64,000 nucleotides of DNA, taken from NCBI RefSeq assembly GCF_023898315.1, contig NC_064619.1, forward strand, positions 297,142,150 to 297,206,149. The letters are read 5' to 3'. Made by a program: the position numbers and the translations under genes. Shown here one piece after another: positions 10,556 to 21,310 of this stretch (the stretch's first letter is position 1; each line of letters begins with the position of its first letter). The DNA comes from Schistocerca nitens. Its lineage: Eukaryota > Arthropoda > Insecta > Orthoptera > Acrididae. The notes beneath the pieces are model-generated. The model was given only the letters and a program-made list of their open reading frames with translations. It did no database searches and had not been told where the DNA came from.

Positions 10556-11139
10556 GATCTCTTGGGCGCGTCGTTTGGTGATGATCGTGTGCTCAGCCGC
10601 CATTTTCCTCATGATTAGCCTCCCAGATCCCCAGACCTCAGTCCGTGCGATTATTGGCTTTGGGGTTACCTGAAGTCGCAAGTGTATCGTGATCGACCGA
10701 CATCTATAGGGATGCTGAAAGACAACATCCGACGCCAATGCCTCACCATAACTCCGGACATGCTTTACAGTGCTGTTCACAACATCATTCCTCGACTACA
10801 GCTATTGTTGAGGAATGATGGAGGACATATTGAGCACTTCCTGTAAATAACATCATCTTTGCTTTGTCTTACTTTGTTATGCTAATTATTGCTATTCTGA
10901 TCAGATGAAGCGCCATCTGTCGGACATTTTTTGAACTTTTGTATTTTTTTGATTCTAATAAAACCCCATGTCATTCCAAGCATGTGTGTCAATTTGTACC
11001 TCTCTATCTACATTATTCCGTGATTTATTCAGTTTTCAAATTTATACTGACTTTTTGATCACCCGGTACTATTTGACCATCATTTCTATTCACTTCGCAA
11101 TAAGCAATTTGGTTGATTTCCACACTCATCACTGAGCTG

Positions 11140-12460
11140 CAGTGAAATAAACCGACGAACCAAAACATTACGACCATTGCCCATTTTAAGACTGAATGCC
11201 ACCTGGTGGTATAGCAGACATGTGACGCGGTAAAGAAATTACAAGGGACGGGCAAAAGTACGAAAACACCGCGAGATATGCAAGCCTGAACATAAATGCA
11301 TATGCTAGTCAAACCTTCAGGTTGTGCTATTGTATTTGGTCAAGAACGGCAGTCGTGCAATGTCCTCAATTTCAATACGTTGCAAGTGTCAATCGTGGTC
11401 AGAATAGTGTTCTGTGTAGCTGTGAGTGCATTATCTCGGACTTAAGTGAATCAGAACGTTGGCAAATCGTTAGTGCTCGTGTGGTGGATGCTCCCGTAAC
11501 CAAGTGACCAGAAGTGTTCGATCCTACAAGAGATGTATAGCACACAGGGGGAAATCCGCACAGAGGCAATCGGAAATCATCATCTGCTAAGTCACAATGC
11601 GGACGAAAGTGTGTTGAGTGGTCGTGACAGATGATCATTGACGAGTACACTGAAGAAAAAGAAGAGGACGACAACTGCAAAAGTCGCCGCTAAATTAAAT
11701 GTCGCACTTGCGAACCCTGTTAACAACAAAACAACGCGAAGGTAGAACCGTAAGCAAGAAATTGCACGGCGAGCTTCAGTTCCAAAACCACTCTTCAGTA
11801 ATTCAAATGCCTGAAACAGAAAAACGCACAGCCAAAGCCATAAAACCTGGACTATGGCGCAATGGAAGAAAGTCATTTGATCCGATGAGTTTTGATCACA
11901 ACTGTTTCCAACTTCTGGCTGAGTTTAAGACCCATGAGAAACATGGAGGGGTTCGGTTAATATTTGGGCAACCACATCGTGGTAGTCTATGGGCTCCATG
12001 GGTATTCTGAAAGGCTGCATTACTGCCGAGTATTATTTGACCATTTTAGCTGATCAGGTCCATCCATGGTACAACTTTTGTTCTCCTGGGTGATGCTGTG
12101 TTCCAAGACGAGAGGGTCCCTGTTCACTTACTCACGTGATCCAAGACTGATTTTGCGACCACGAGGATGAAATATCGCATCTATCCTTGCCACCAGATCC
12201 GCAAGATCGCAATATTATTCAGTCTTTGTGGTCTACTTTGGAGAGGAGGCTACGTGGTCGCTATCCACCTCCATCATCGTTACCTGATCCTGTCACTATT
12301 TTCCTGGAAGAATGGTATAAAATTCCCTTCAAAGCCATTCGAGACCTTTCCGAGATGACTGGAAGATGTTTTAAATGCCAACGGTTTACCTATACCGTAT
12401 TAGGCAGCGTGAGGTGTGGTGTGTTTTGGTGTTTCTATACTTTTGTAGACACCTGCGTAT
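11140..12460 (+). pseudogene. Decayed Tc1-like element A
   Basis: The transposase is readable only in pieces. There is an N-terminal piece (LSESERWQIV near 11440), then KAIKPGLWRNGRKSF before a middle block, GSLWAPWVF in place of the usual MVWG motif, and ADQVHPWYNFCSPG. The C-terminal block DRNIIQSLWSTLERRLRG, LEEWYKIPFKAIRDL is near 12200-12360. This order is that of Tc1-type DD34E transposases. Stops and frameshifts are frequent and both catalytic Asp sites are unreadable, so this is an old copy. The ends are approximate. Confidence 0.7.
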
Positions 12461-12474
12461 AAGTTGAATAGAGA

Positions 12475-13945
12475 CGAATGGAGAATCTGTCTAGCGACAA
12501 TACATTATGCAAATACAGAAATTCACAGGAGTAAGTGACAATGAGAAACGTTAGATTGGTATGGTACGGCATCTGGGAACGAACATTCGGAAATAGCAAC
12601 GGTGGTCGGCTGTCTACGCACTACTGTCATCAGCATGTACGCAAAGTGGTTGAAGGACGGGGAACGGTGAGTAGGCGACAAGGCGCTGGAAGTCCACGCA
12701 TCGTCACAGGACGTGAAGGTGGAGGCTCGCCTGCTCTGTAAAGCAAGGTAAGTGGCGATCTGCGGCAGATGCGATGACAGAGTGCAATGCTGGTGCAGGC
12801 AGAAGTGTTTAGAACCACACCGCCAAATGCACGTAGTTTAACATGGAGGACTGCAGCAGATGACTCCTAACTGTTCGACGGAACGTCATCGTCAGCTACG
12901 TCTGCAGAGAGCACGGGATTATCAAGAAAGCAAGACAGGACCTTGCGAAAATGTTGCCTGGTCGAATGAATCCCATTTCTTGTTACACCAGGCTTATGGT
13001 AATGTCCGGATACGCCATCATCCAGGCGAATAACCCCTCAAAACATGTACTGCACCACGGATACAGGTATGAAACGTCCCCTTAGAACAATTATACATGA
13101 CTGTGCTTAAACTGACACACAATATTTTTAGCGGAACGCTATCTGACTTTCAGAAATCCCTACAAAAGAATGGCCCTGACTAGGATTAATCTATACGTTT
13201 AACAAATCACTTACCTCACAAAAATCTTCGTTACTCGAACTACTGTAATACAGCGAGCGCCACTACTGCCAGCTAAATAAAAGATTCAAACTACTGAAGG
13301 CACTAACTACTGATAGCCACAGTTAGCAAAAGAAAGATTTTGATGGAGAACAAACAATGTATTTACCTTAATAGTGTTCAAAAGTCATAATATATATAGC
13401 AGTTCATGACATCCATTCTTACAAATGTACTGTTTCTGATGGACACACGTCCAGATCATCCGCTCTCAAAAATGCGCCATCTCACTTCCCCACATCCACC
13501 ACTGCTGGCGGCTCACCTCCAACTGCGCAACGCTACGCGCTGTTAACATCCAGCTGCCCAACACTACAATGACCAACAACAATGCAAACCAGCCACAGAC
13601 TGCACACTGCACAGCCAGTGATTTTCATACAGAGCGCTACGTTGCGTTACCAATAAGAAAACCTAAATAGCCTACTTACACAGGTCGGTGAGACAGTAGT
13701 ATGCTATGGAGGGTATATACATGGGTTTCTGTGGGATCTGAGATGCGGAGAACTCAAGACGCTTTGGCAGCTGTAGACTACAAGTACATAACTGCGGATC
13801 ATCTTGATCATGCTTAAAGTCTTCCCCTATATCGATGGAATATCTAACAGGATAACTGTGTATGGTACAATGCACAGGTATTACGTGACTTGTTGCGAAG
13901 GCTCATGCCGAAGAAGTGTGCAACTTCTTGCAATTAGGTCTCTAT
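12475..13945 (+). pseudogene. Decayed Tc1-like element B, split by an LTR
   Basis: Pieces include an HTH-like start (IATVVGCLRTTVISMYAKWL), SRRQGAGSPRIVTGREGG and KQGKWRSAADAMTECNAGA. After the LTR at 13070-13680 come AAVDYKYITADHLDH and QVLRDLLRRL. They follow the order of a Tc1-like transposase that differs from element A. The DDE residues are not readable because of stops and shifts. The reading across the LTR (ATACAGGT to CGGTGAG) is continuous when the LTR and one CAGGT are removed. Confidence 0.6.
13070..13680 (+). mobile_element. LTR copy 1 (TGAAACGTCCCC type)
   Basis: Runs from TGAAACGTCCCCTTA to CAGCCTACTTACA-like TAGCCTACTTACA. It is nearly identical over its length to 23807-24364, which shares GACACACAATATTTTTAGCG, CCAGCTAAATAAAAG and CCACATCCACCACTGCTGG. 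CAGGT flanks it at 13064-13068 and 13681-13685 if one extra A belongs to the LTR. No internal coding region accompanies it, so it is probably a solo LTR. Strand is arbitrary. Confidence 0.8.
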
Positions 13946-14197
13946 TCCATTAACAAAAGCGGTATGTTCTCAAGTCGGAAATAACATCAGTTGTGAACTT
14001 ATTGAAACATTTTATGTCGAATCTTCCATCTATTCTCTGATCTTTGAGAAGTCCATTGGCGAAGAACGTCTCCATAAGGATTCCATAGCGCGGCACACGG
14101 CGTTGCAGACGCCAAGGAAGCACTGCATATGAGACGCAAGCATGTTGTAGAGAGACTCCGCGTTGCCTCAAGACGCTCCAGGAGCACCTCAACAATA

Positions 14198-15532
14198 CGA
14201 AGGTCACTCCAAAAGAAATGCACACTACTTTTGTAACAATACAGTTTTCATTCTGCATGTGTGAATGTTTTATAGCGTGTAGATGCATCCTTCCCGCTTG
14301 TTTTCAAACTTAGTTCAACCTGTTCCCGTAAGTGGCGCCGTCACAGCATGTCTTCAAGATGGCTGCTACACTTGACGTTCTTCAGAAGCAACGTGCTGTC
14401 ATAGAATTCCTGTGCTGTGAAACCGAGACAGTGGGAAACATCCACAAGAGATTGAAAAAGGTGTATGGAGATGCTGCTGTCCATCGCAGTACAGTTAGTT
14501 GGTGGGCAAGCAGGTTACGTGATGAAAGCAGGCACGGCAATATTGAGGACTGTACTCGCAGCGGCAGGCCTCGTACTGCACACACTCCAGACAATGTGCA
14601 GATAGTTAACGAATTGTTGACTGCTGACAGACGCATCACAGTGAACGAATTGTCACGCTACGTTGGGATAGGGGAAGGAAGTGTTTGCAGAATGGTGAAA
14701 GTGTTGGCGTTAAAAAAGGTTTGTGCCAGGTGGGTTCCCAGGATGTTGACAGTGGCACACAAAGAAACAAGAAAAACGGCATGCAGCGAACTTTCGGAAC
14801 AGTACGAGAATGGTGGAGATGAATTTCTTGTAAAAATTGTGACAGGTGATGAAACATGGGTCCATCGTTTTTCACCAGAGACGAAGAGGCAATCAATGGA
14901 GTGGAATCATGCAAATTCACCCAAGGAAAAAAAATTCAAGACCACACCTTCTGCTGGAAAAGTTATGGCTACGGTATTTTTCAATTCCGAAGGACTCTTG
15001 CTTGTGGACATCATGCCAAGTGGAACCACCATAAATTCTGATGCATATGTGACGACACTGAAGAAACTTCAAGCTCGACTGAGTCGTGTTCGACCACATC
15101 GGCAAAAGCAGGATGTTTTGCAGTTGCACGACAATGCACGCCCACATGTCAGTCAAAAAACCATGGAAGCGATCACAAAACTCGGATGGACAACACTGAA
15201 ACACCCACCTACAGTCCTGACCTGGCTCCATGTGACTATCATCTCTGTGGGAAACTGAAAGACTCTCTTCGTGGAACAACGTTTGAAAATGATGACTCCC
15301 TTGTGCACTCTGCCAAACAGTGGCTCCAACAAGTTGGTCCAGAATTTTACAGTGTAGGTATACAGGCGCTGGTTCCAAGATGGCGTAAGGCAGTTGGGAG
15401 GGATGGAAATTATGCGGAGAAACAAAAATATTGTTGCTAAAGGATGTATCTATACACTGTAAAACTTTCAAACATGTAGAATAAAAGATGGATTAAAAAA
15501 AATAGTGTGCATTTCTTTTGGAGTGACCCTTG
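14198..15532 (+). mobile_element. Mariner (DD34D type), about 1.3 kb
   Basis: The left end AAGGTCACTCCAAAAGAAAT mirrors the right end, whose complement reads AAGGGTCACTCCAAAAGAAA; both continue into TGCACACTA. TA flanks it at 14196-14197 and 15533-15534. The size and the single transposase frame are normal for a mariner. No later insertion interrupts it, which suggests it is among the younger DNA transposons here. Confidence 0.95.
14359..15440 (+). pseudogene. Mariner transposase with one frameshift
   Basis: The first ATG in frame is at 14359 (MAATLDVLQKQRAVIEFLCC). The N-terminal HTH part holds STVSWWASRLRDE and GRPRTAHTP. The second HTH region is ITVNELSRYVGIGEGSV. Catalytic blocks are GDETWVHRFSPE (D1) and LHDNARPHVSQ (D2). 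Just before D3 the frame is lost at about 15209, where one base appears missing. In the next frame the block continues as YSPDLAPCDYHL (D3), and the protein ends GDGNYAEKQ-like (GRDGNYAEKQ). Only this single lesion is obvious, so the copy was intact recently. Mariner transposase excises and reinserts the element at TA. Confidence 0.92.
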
Positions 15533-15616
15533 TACAAATTCTCACCAAACGAAGATAGCATCTACTTTAATATATCAACTAATAAACACCAATACATTTG
15601 CTGAACCTATATATAT

Positions 15617-16097
15617 ACAGGGTGTTTCAAAAATGACCGGTATATTTGAAACGGCAATAAAAACTAAACGAGCAGCGATAGAAATACACCGTTTGTTGCA
15701 ATATGATTGGGACAACAGTACATTTTCAGGCGGACAAACTTTCGAAAATACAGTAGTTACAATTTTCAACAACAGATGGCGCTGCAAGTGATGTGAAAGA
15801 TATAGAAGACAACGCAGTCTGTGGGTGCGCCATTCTGTACGTCGTCTTTCTGCTGTAAGCGTGTGCTGTTCACAATGTGCAAGTGTGCTGTAGACAACAT
15901 GGTTTATTCCTTAGAACAGAGGATTTTTCTGGTGTTGGAATTCCACCGCCTAGAACACAGTGTTGTTGCAACAAGACGAAGTTTTCAACGGAGGTTTAAT
16001 GTAACCAAAGGACCGAAAAGCGATACAATAAAGGATCTGTTTGAAAAATTTCAACGGACTGGGAACGTGACGGATGAACGTGCTGGAAAGGTAGGGC
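15617..16097 (+). pseudogene. 5' end of a DUF4817-type DDE transposon
   Basis: It begins at a TA with the TIR CAGGGTGTTTCAAAAATGAC and encodes, from ATG 15899, MVYSLEQRIFLVLEFHRLEH, RRSFQRRFNVTKGPKSDTI, LFEKFQRTGNV and DERAG. This is the N-terminal helix-turn-helix domain (DUF4817) common in arthropod mariner-related elements. The frame stops and the similarity ends at about 16097, where 5S-like sequence begins. The catalytic half is missing. Confidence 0.8.
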
Positions 16098-16144
16098 TGA
16101 TCTGACGGGAACCGTTGTTATCACTGCGGCAAGACCGTTGGAAC
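16098..16144 (-). mobile_element. Fragment of a 5S-derived SINE head
   Basis: On the minus strand CCAACGGTCTTGCCGCAGTG and GGTTCCCGTCAGATCAG match the first part of the 5S-like head seen at 3560-3806. The fragment is cut off on its left by the transposon remnant, so the two form a chimeric junction. Confidence 0.65.
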
Positions 16145-16146
16145 CT

Positions 16147-16790
16147 CCCTCACAGCCACACATAAATAAGTTGACGTGTGACAGCTTGTAGAATTCTCTG
16201 GTCCGCCACCAGTACACCGATGGAAGGCATATTTGGCTCCCACTGTGTTGCCACTTGCGCTGTCCAAAACATACTGCCTACCAGTTCCCAAGTACGAAAC
16301 TTAGAGTACAGCGGAACTATTCCTCTCATTTCAACTGTAAGCCTTATATAATATGACATGAAACGTTTTAAAAAAATCAGTCAGTGTGATACAATACGGG
16401 AGTTTCATTGCGAATGCATTCCACTGTACAAAAGGTGGAAATTCGTTGACAAGAATAAAATATTAATTAACCATCTGAAGAAGACAGAAATCACATTAGA
16501 TCAAAATGGTAGGGCTATTCCTACCAGTCACGGGGCTTCTCTACCCAGTATATTTCAGTGTCCAAATCACAAGCATTTAAAACAAGTAAACATTTGTCGT
16601 CCTTCAATACTCACACACTCTTCGTAATACCTTGTAGCACCTTGCTGGCACTGTATGATGTCTCCTTCTTGACCGATTCTGACGCTAATATTGCAGACTG
16701 CCAAAGCCACCGGGAGTGTTCTCATGATCATCTTCAGTTGTAACTGGCTGTAAGTGATCATCCGACTCACTCAGTTGCCGACGATGTTTT
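16147..16790. other. Unassigned spacer
   Basis: No similarity recognised. Open frames are short and on both strands. Confidence 0.5.
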
Positions 16791-16799
16791 TTACTTGCA

Positions 16800-17727
16800 T
16801 TACATTTTCTTTCCTTCTCGATTTTTAGTCTGCATTTGGCCTTCGTCGTTTCGTGGTTCATGTATGAGGTTAAATGCCTTGGTTCTGTTCCTACCATTTT
16901 TGACCTCCTTTGTGTGCATTGAAAGAAGAAATCTTGTGATGAACGGAGGAAGGGAGTCTTGGCGAAGGGGACTCAGGTCGCAGCTGGGAACATTGAGGAA
17001 TCTCCGAAAGGGGGCGCTGGGTACATTGCAAATAACTGCCTGGAAATGAACTGAGGGAAGAAATTTTTCTTTGGAGATAACTAACGGATTTAAAGGGAGC
17101 GATCCAGGGCGTTTAAATCCTTTAACATCATTTCCAAACGTGGCAGCTTTATTTAAAACTGTGCAAAACAGTTCTGCGAAGTTAAAATTTTGTATTGCAC
17201 CTCCTGGTGTCGAATGCATGTAATTTGTTGCAGTGTGATGGTAGAAAACTTTCGGCTGATTGAACACTGATCTGTCCAAAGACTGAAGGGCATGTGTGGT
17301 GTGAGGTGGAAGGCGAAGCATGGCTACGGCATTCTCACGCCAATATTCCAGACACTAGACACAACAATGAGAGATAAGGCCATCCAAAATTAGAAGACAC
17401 TGTCCATGCGAGCGGTTCTTCTGAAAGTATTAGAGTCACCACAGAAAAACATCTTCGTTCATGTACCCGGAATCAGAAATGGTGGTTTCTGAACCCACTG
17501 GTAGGGGATGTTTGTACACATCTCTAAATCGGACACCATTGAAGATAGCGAAGGGAGGAATAGAAATGGCACTATCACTACAGCAAGCTATAATAGTGAC
17601 GTTTTCTCCACTCTCCACGTCTGTTAATTTCACTACTTCCATAGTACCTTTTGCTGTCACTGTTTTAGGTAGGGAATTATTATGGGGCAAACCCGTCTCT
17701 TCGAGACTGAAGATGAGATGAGGCTTA
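16800..17727 (-). pseudogene. Tigger/pogo-type transposase fragment
   Basis: Read on minus from 17727, HLIFSLEETGLPHNN and TVTAKGTMEVVKLT are followed by NVTIIACCSDSAISIPPFAI and SDSGYMNEDVFLW. Then comes LILDG (second catalytic Asp region), then LRLPPHTTHALQSLDRSVF, FKRPGSLPLNP and EKFLPS. This is the order of the DDE_1 domain of pogo/Tigger/jerky proteins. The usual first catalytic Asp in the V-D-E-T-G motif reads L-E-E-T-G here. Stops lie after EDVFLW and near the second Asp. The DNA-binding N terminus (CENP-B-like HTH) is absent, because another transposon fragment joins at 17728. Confidence 0.85.
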
Positions 17728-17996
17728 CCACAAACTCCAGTCTGCTCTCACCGTGCCATCAAGGAATATCGCTGTGATTATTCCATGATTGGTCATTGCA
17801 CACCACGCATTCACCCGTTGAGGGTGAAGAGACTTCTCGATCGCGAAATGCTGATTCTCAGCCCCCAAATGCACCAATTTTGCTTATTGACGAACTCATC
17901 CAAGTGAAAGTGGTCATCGTCGCTAAACCAACCATACCAATTCGTACCGTGCCCCACGGCCAACTGTGCAGTTTCAACGTCCTAACGCAAAGTTGG
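17728..17996 (-). pseudogene. Mariner/IS630-type transposase fragment
   Basis: Minus-strand pieces FSDDDHFHLDEFVNKQNWC (first catalytic block) and, after a frameshift, LHPQRVNAWCAMTNHGII resemble the central part of an arthropod IS630/mariner transposase. Only about 90 residues remain. It abuts the Tigger fragment, so two DNA transposon remnants are joined here. Confidence 0.7.
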
Positions 17997-18371
17997 GAAG
18001 TTATGACAATTTTATTTCATATAGTTCAATAATTCTCACCCTGTATTTGCTCACACTTCGTTTCCTGCTCCTGAAGTTCTGGCCAAAAACAATATTACAA
18101 TGAAGTCTCATCCTCCGTATTTGTCAGACATGGTCCATGTGACGTTTTTCCTTTTCCTTAAATAAGAGAAACCATAAACGGCTATCTTATAAATATAGAT
18201 GAGGTTAGAATTGCATCGCTGAGAGAGCTAAAATCTATCTGAACTGTTACAGGCGTTGGAAAGAAGTCTGCCGTAACTTTGTTGTATCACTTGGGGACTA
18301 TTTTGAAGGGATTGATGATGTGAACCAATAAATGAAACTCTTTCCCAAAAAATCTCGTTAATTATTGAACA
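17997..18371. other. Unassigned spacer
   Basis: No feature recognised. Confidence 0.45.
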
Positions 18372-18841
18372 CTGCTTGTATGTGACGTCCCGCTTCACAA
18401 ATTACCTTTAATCTCGAGTCGCTTGTAGAGGACTGGGCAACAAGCTGCTTGGAAGAGCAGCTGAAAACATCCGAGCTGGCGGGAGTCCGCTGCGAGCTGT
18501 AAGCGATAGTGGCTCGGCAGGGGGATCTCATAAGCCCCCGGGGCCCGGTGTCGGTTGCACGGCAGTATCTGTTGCGCATTTCTGTGGGAAAGCGCCTACG
18601 GACCCGTCCAACCGGTGGCAGCGCCCAGAGGTCAGAACCCAACTCAACCAATTAGTGTCGCTTTACTCTCTTTTTCTCCTGTCTGCTCTCCGACCGTGTG
18701 CACGACTTAATTTTAGCCTTAATTTCCATCTATGAGTATTTACGTAGCGAATTGGTTCGGTAAAAGGGGTGGAGAGGCATTGCCCAGTAGTCGATTAAGG
18801 TAAGCCCGCCGTCTCAGGATCAACTCAAGCTGAGTTCGTAG
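18372..18841 (+). mobile_element. Probable 5' LTR
   Basis: A GC-richer block that begins near TGTATGTGACGTCCCG. It is followed at 18842 by TTGGTAACAGAGCG, which resembles the primer-binding site for an initiator-Met-type tRNA (TGGTANCAGAGC). A short frame after it (18842-19069) has no clear motif. The LTR ends are not exact because no second copy is present to define them. I infer a 5' LTR with the start of an internal region, and the rest of the element is lost. Confidence 0.45.
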
Positions 18842-18855
18842 TTGGTAACAGAGCG
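18842..18855 (+). promoter_or_regulatory. Primer-binding-like site
   Basis: TTGGTAACAGAGCG lies directly after the LTR-like block. Retrotransposons prime minus-strand DNA synthesis from a tRNA bound at such a site. The match is by eye only. Confidence 0.45.
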
Positions 18856-18869
18856 TGTACACAAAGTCC

Positions 18870-19590
18870 GGCTATCATTTCAAATGATCATAACTCTGAA
18901 ACTATCAGAGATGGGTTTGACAAATGAAGAACCGCAACAGCTGTTAAATGACCCTTCTTCAAAACGACCTGTCTCGCAGCTTATAGCTGCATCCTCGGGT
19001 ATAGCTTCGAGCAGAAATAATGGGGAAACATATAATAAACAATATAAATGCTCTGTCTTTATATTTTAGGTTTCCTATTTCATTGTATTGTTGTCTGAGC
19101 TGTTCTTCTGCCTGCATAGCACCGTATGCAACTGCCACACGAGTCTATCCCGCTTTGTGTTGCTCTCCCAACGGTGAGTTTGTCTCATCAAATTTCCGTC
19201 TTGTTAATCACCTTAATTTTACTTCCACATTTTCAAAGTTTGACTTTTAGACCCTATTAGTTACCTTGGCTTTCATTGTAGGCTCCCTCACCATCGTTCT
19301 GCTAATTTTATTACCTGACTACCGTTCTTTCGACAGATGTTTTATTTTGATTTGAATGAGAATGTTGGGTCGTCCGTTTAATCCCGGTCTGAGTTTTATA
19401 TGAATTGATTGTGAGCTCTTTTGTCTGTTATTTACTGGATGCATGTTTAACTTAGGTATAGATCATATTATTTGTTATATTTTCCCCATTTTTCCTACCC
19501 ATTTTTATACCTGAGGACGCAACTATAAACTCCGAAACAGATCGTTTTAATAGAGGATCGTTAAACAGCTACAGCGATTCTTCATTCATC
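18870..19590. other. Unassigned, possibly retrotransposon internal remnant
   Basis: AT-rich, with no frame longer than 80 codons and no recognised motif. It may be the decayed interior of the element that begins at 18372. Confidence 0.4.
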
Positions 19591-19599
19591 AAGATGCAT

Positions 19600-20640
19600 T
19601 TCCACAACTGTAGCTGCCCAGAGCATAAAGTGGTCTAGTGAAGATAGGGCATCGTGGCTTACTGCAAAACGTTTAGCAGCCTTCAAAGTTTTTTTTGTCT
19701 TACGCTAGAATTTCAATGTGTGCCGCATTCGTCGTCATAGATCACAGGGCAATATTAGAGTTCTGTACTTCATTGCAGCATCGGTATGTCTTATTGCTAC
19801 ATCGATTCGTGCAAGGGTAGCAATGTCATAGACTGGTGTTGTGTACAAGCGGTCCGTGACACAACCACAAAAAATGGCGTGACATCGGGAGAGCGCAGGC
19901 CCGTCATGTGGGATCTTCATGACCCATCCACATCTCAAGAAATGTGTATGCAGCACAACTCACACGTTCGAACTCACAACCCACAATATTGGGGGATGGT
20001 GGCTTCCTGCAGCTCTTCCATCTGTGTTATCAGGAACTGTTTGAGCATTCCCACGTAAACATTTCCATTTCTGGTTTTCTCTGCGGAGAAATGAGCGCCC
20101 ATCACCCTATCGTGCATTAGGCCGCACCAAACATTACGTTTCTGACTGTTACGGATGTGTTCCCTTGTGTTGTGTGGGCTTTCATAGCCCCAAATCCTAA
20201 TGTTGTGGCAAGTCATATGCCCAGGAATATGGAACGTTGCTTCGTCTGTAAAAAGGCACTTTTTCAGAAAGTCATCTCAGCATTTATGAAGACAAGCATG
20301 GAACAATATAAACCGCACAGGACGATCGCTTCCCTCCAATGATTGGGCCGTTTGCAATTTAAACGCAAAAAAACATAATCGCATGTGTAACACTTTAGGC
20401 ACAGATGGTTTTGCTTCCAGCCATTCGCATGATGCAGACGAAAACACTTCTGGGGGTTGCGTTGAAATGCACTTGGCTCTCTTTCAACAAGTGCTTGAGA
20501 CACAGGAGACGTTCACTTCGAGGAAGGTCTTTGACGCTGCCTGATTCTTTGAGGCTTTTGGACCACATCACCATCTCGTCATCCTTTATGTGCCGGTGGG
20601 GCCCTCCCATACTGGCGAAGATAATTCTGCAGTACCGTTG
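19600..20640 (-). pseudogene. IS630/DUF4817-type transposase remnant
   Basis: Minus-strand pieces in the expected order are KESGSVKDLPRSERL near 20530, VSQALVE-like MSQALVEREPSAFQ near 20480, FTDEATFHIPGH with the first catalytic Asp near 20240, NIRIWGYESPHNTREHIRNS, then HFSAEKTRNGNVYVGMLKQF. The C-terminal piece FCGCVTDRLYTTPVYDIATL is near 19850. The second catalytic block is not readable. Several frameshifts separate the pieces. It is an old copy of the same broad family as the element at 38550. Confidence 0.8.
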
Positions 20641-20649
20641 TCACAGATT

Positions 20650-21140
20650 TGGATTCTACATATCATATCATACATTACGCTTTCTCCTGATCTGTTACTG
20701 ATCCGATGCACTCAAGTCAAATCTGCAACAAAGGACATACACAAGAAAACTTTGAGAGCTGCTAAACGCTTTAGAACAAACCATGTCTCTCTATCTCTAA
20801 TACTTTCCAAGTTCTGATTTTTTGAAATGATAGGGGGACTCTGTGGAGACCTCTTATTAGAGGTTCTGTCGATGCTTTTTGCATCAAAACGTGTACGTGT
20901 GTGTTGGATTACGATAAGAATAGAAGTTTTATGTATAAGAACACATTTATTACGAACTTGACAGTGTAATGAATCAAAGAAATGGAGTAACTTGAGTTAT
21001 AAACTTAAATTTTTTGTTAGAAGAAATGACAGAAAATGCGACTACCGTTCCATCGTCACAATAAACCATGCTTCTGGCCCACACCTGTAACTTAGTAAGT
21101 CATTATGTAGACGTTGACTTACATTTATTCGATTATTTAG
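20650..21140. other. Unassigned spacer
   Basis: No repeat or coding signal recognised. Confidence 0.45.
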
Positions 21141-21151
21141 ACTCTCTTCTA

Positions 21152-21238
21152 GAATGAGAGCACTTGCCCACGAAAGGTAAACGTACTGAGTTCGGGTCTC
21201 GGTCCGGCACACAGTTTTAATATACCAGGAAGTTTCAA
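21152..21238 (+). mobile_element. tRNA-like inverted-repeat element, internally deleted
   Basis: Contains AGAATGAG joined directly to AGCACTTGCCCACGAAAGG, then GAGTTCGGGTCTCGGTCCGG and TACCAGGAAGTTTCAA. These match the two ends of the longer element at 42610-42772 with the middle missing. The 11-base duplication ACTCTCTTCTA flanks it at 21141-21151 and 21239-21249. Confidence 0.8.
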
Positions 21239-21310
21239 ACTCTCTTCTATTCCTTCGACTCCTTCTTTCCCGTTATCTTCGTCGGATCTTTTTCTTTAAT
21301 TTGGGCTTCA

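Larger units (their letters stand above)
8772..10846 (+). pseudogene. Mariner/IS630-type transposase, interrupted
   Basis: The coding region begins MLTLPEKALLVKLYYKNGE, breaks at SYRH for the LTR insertion and resumes with RKGIRMGKGPLTNAA. A frameshift follows near 9757, then a 203-codon frame from 9790. The first catalytic Asp is in WTDEAHF (10036-10038) and the second is in FMQDGAPPH (10327-10329). After the SINE, the third block is SPDLSPCDYWLWGYL, and the protein ends GGHIEHFL with TAA at about 10846. A TAG stop sits just before PPRSPD. The catalytic triad is therefore visible, but the gene is broken by two insertions, a frameshift and a stop. Transposases of this group cut and paste the surrounding element at TA sites. 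Confidence 0.88.
7838..11066 (+). mobile_element. Mariner/IS630-type transposon with long TIRs and three insertions
   Basis: The ends match over about 150 bases: CTGGGTAATCAAAAAGTCAG at 7838 mirrors the complement of CTGACTTTTTGATCACCCGG ending at 11066. Further matching blocks include GACATGGGGTTTTATTAG and TGTCCGACAGATGGCGCT. TA dinucleotides flank it at 7836-7837 and 11067-11068. Three later insertions are present: a poly-A retroposon (8064-8738), an LTR (8864-9632) and a SINE (10372-10555). Removing these and one copy of each duplication leaves about 1.58 kb, a normal size for the group. Confidence 0.93.
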
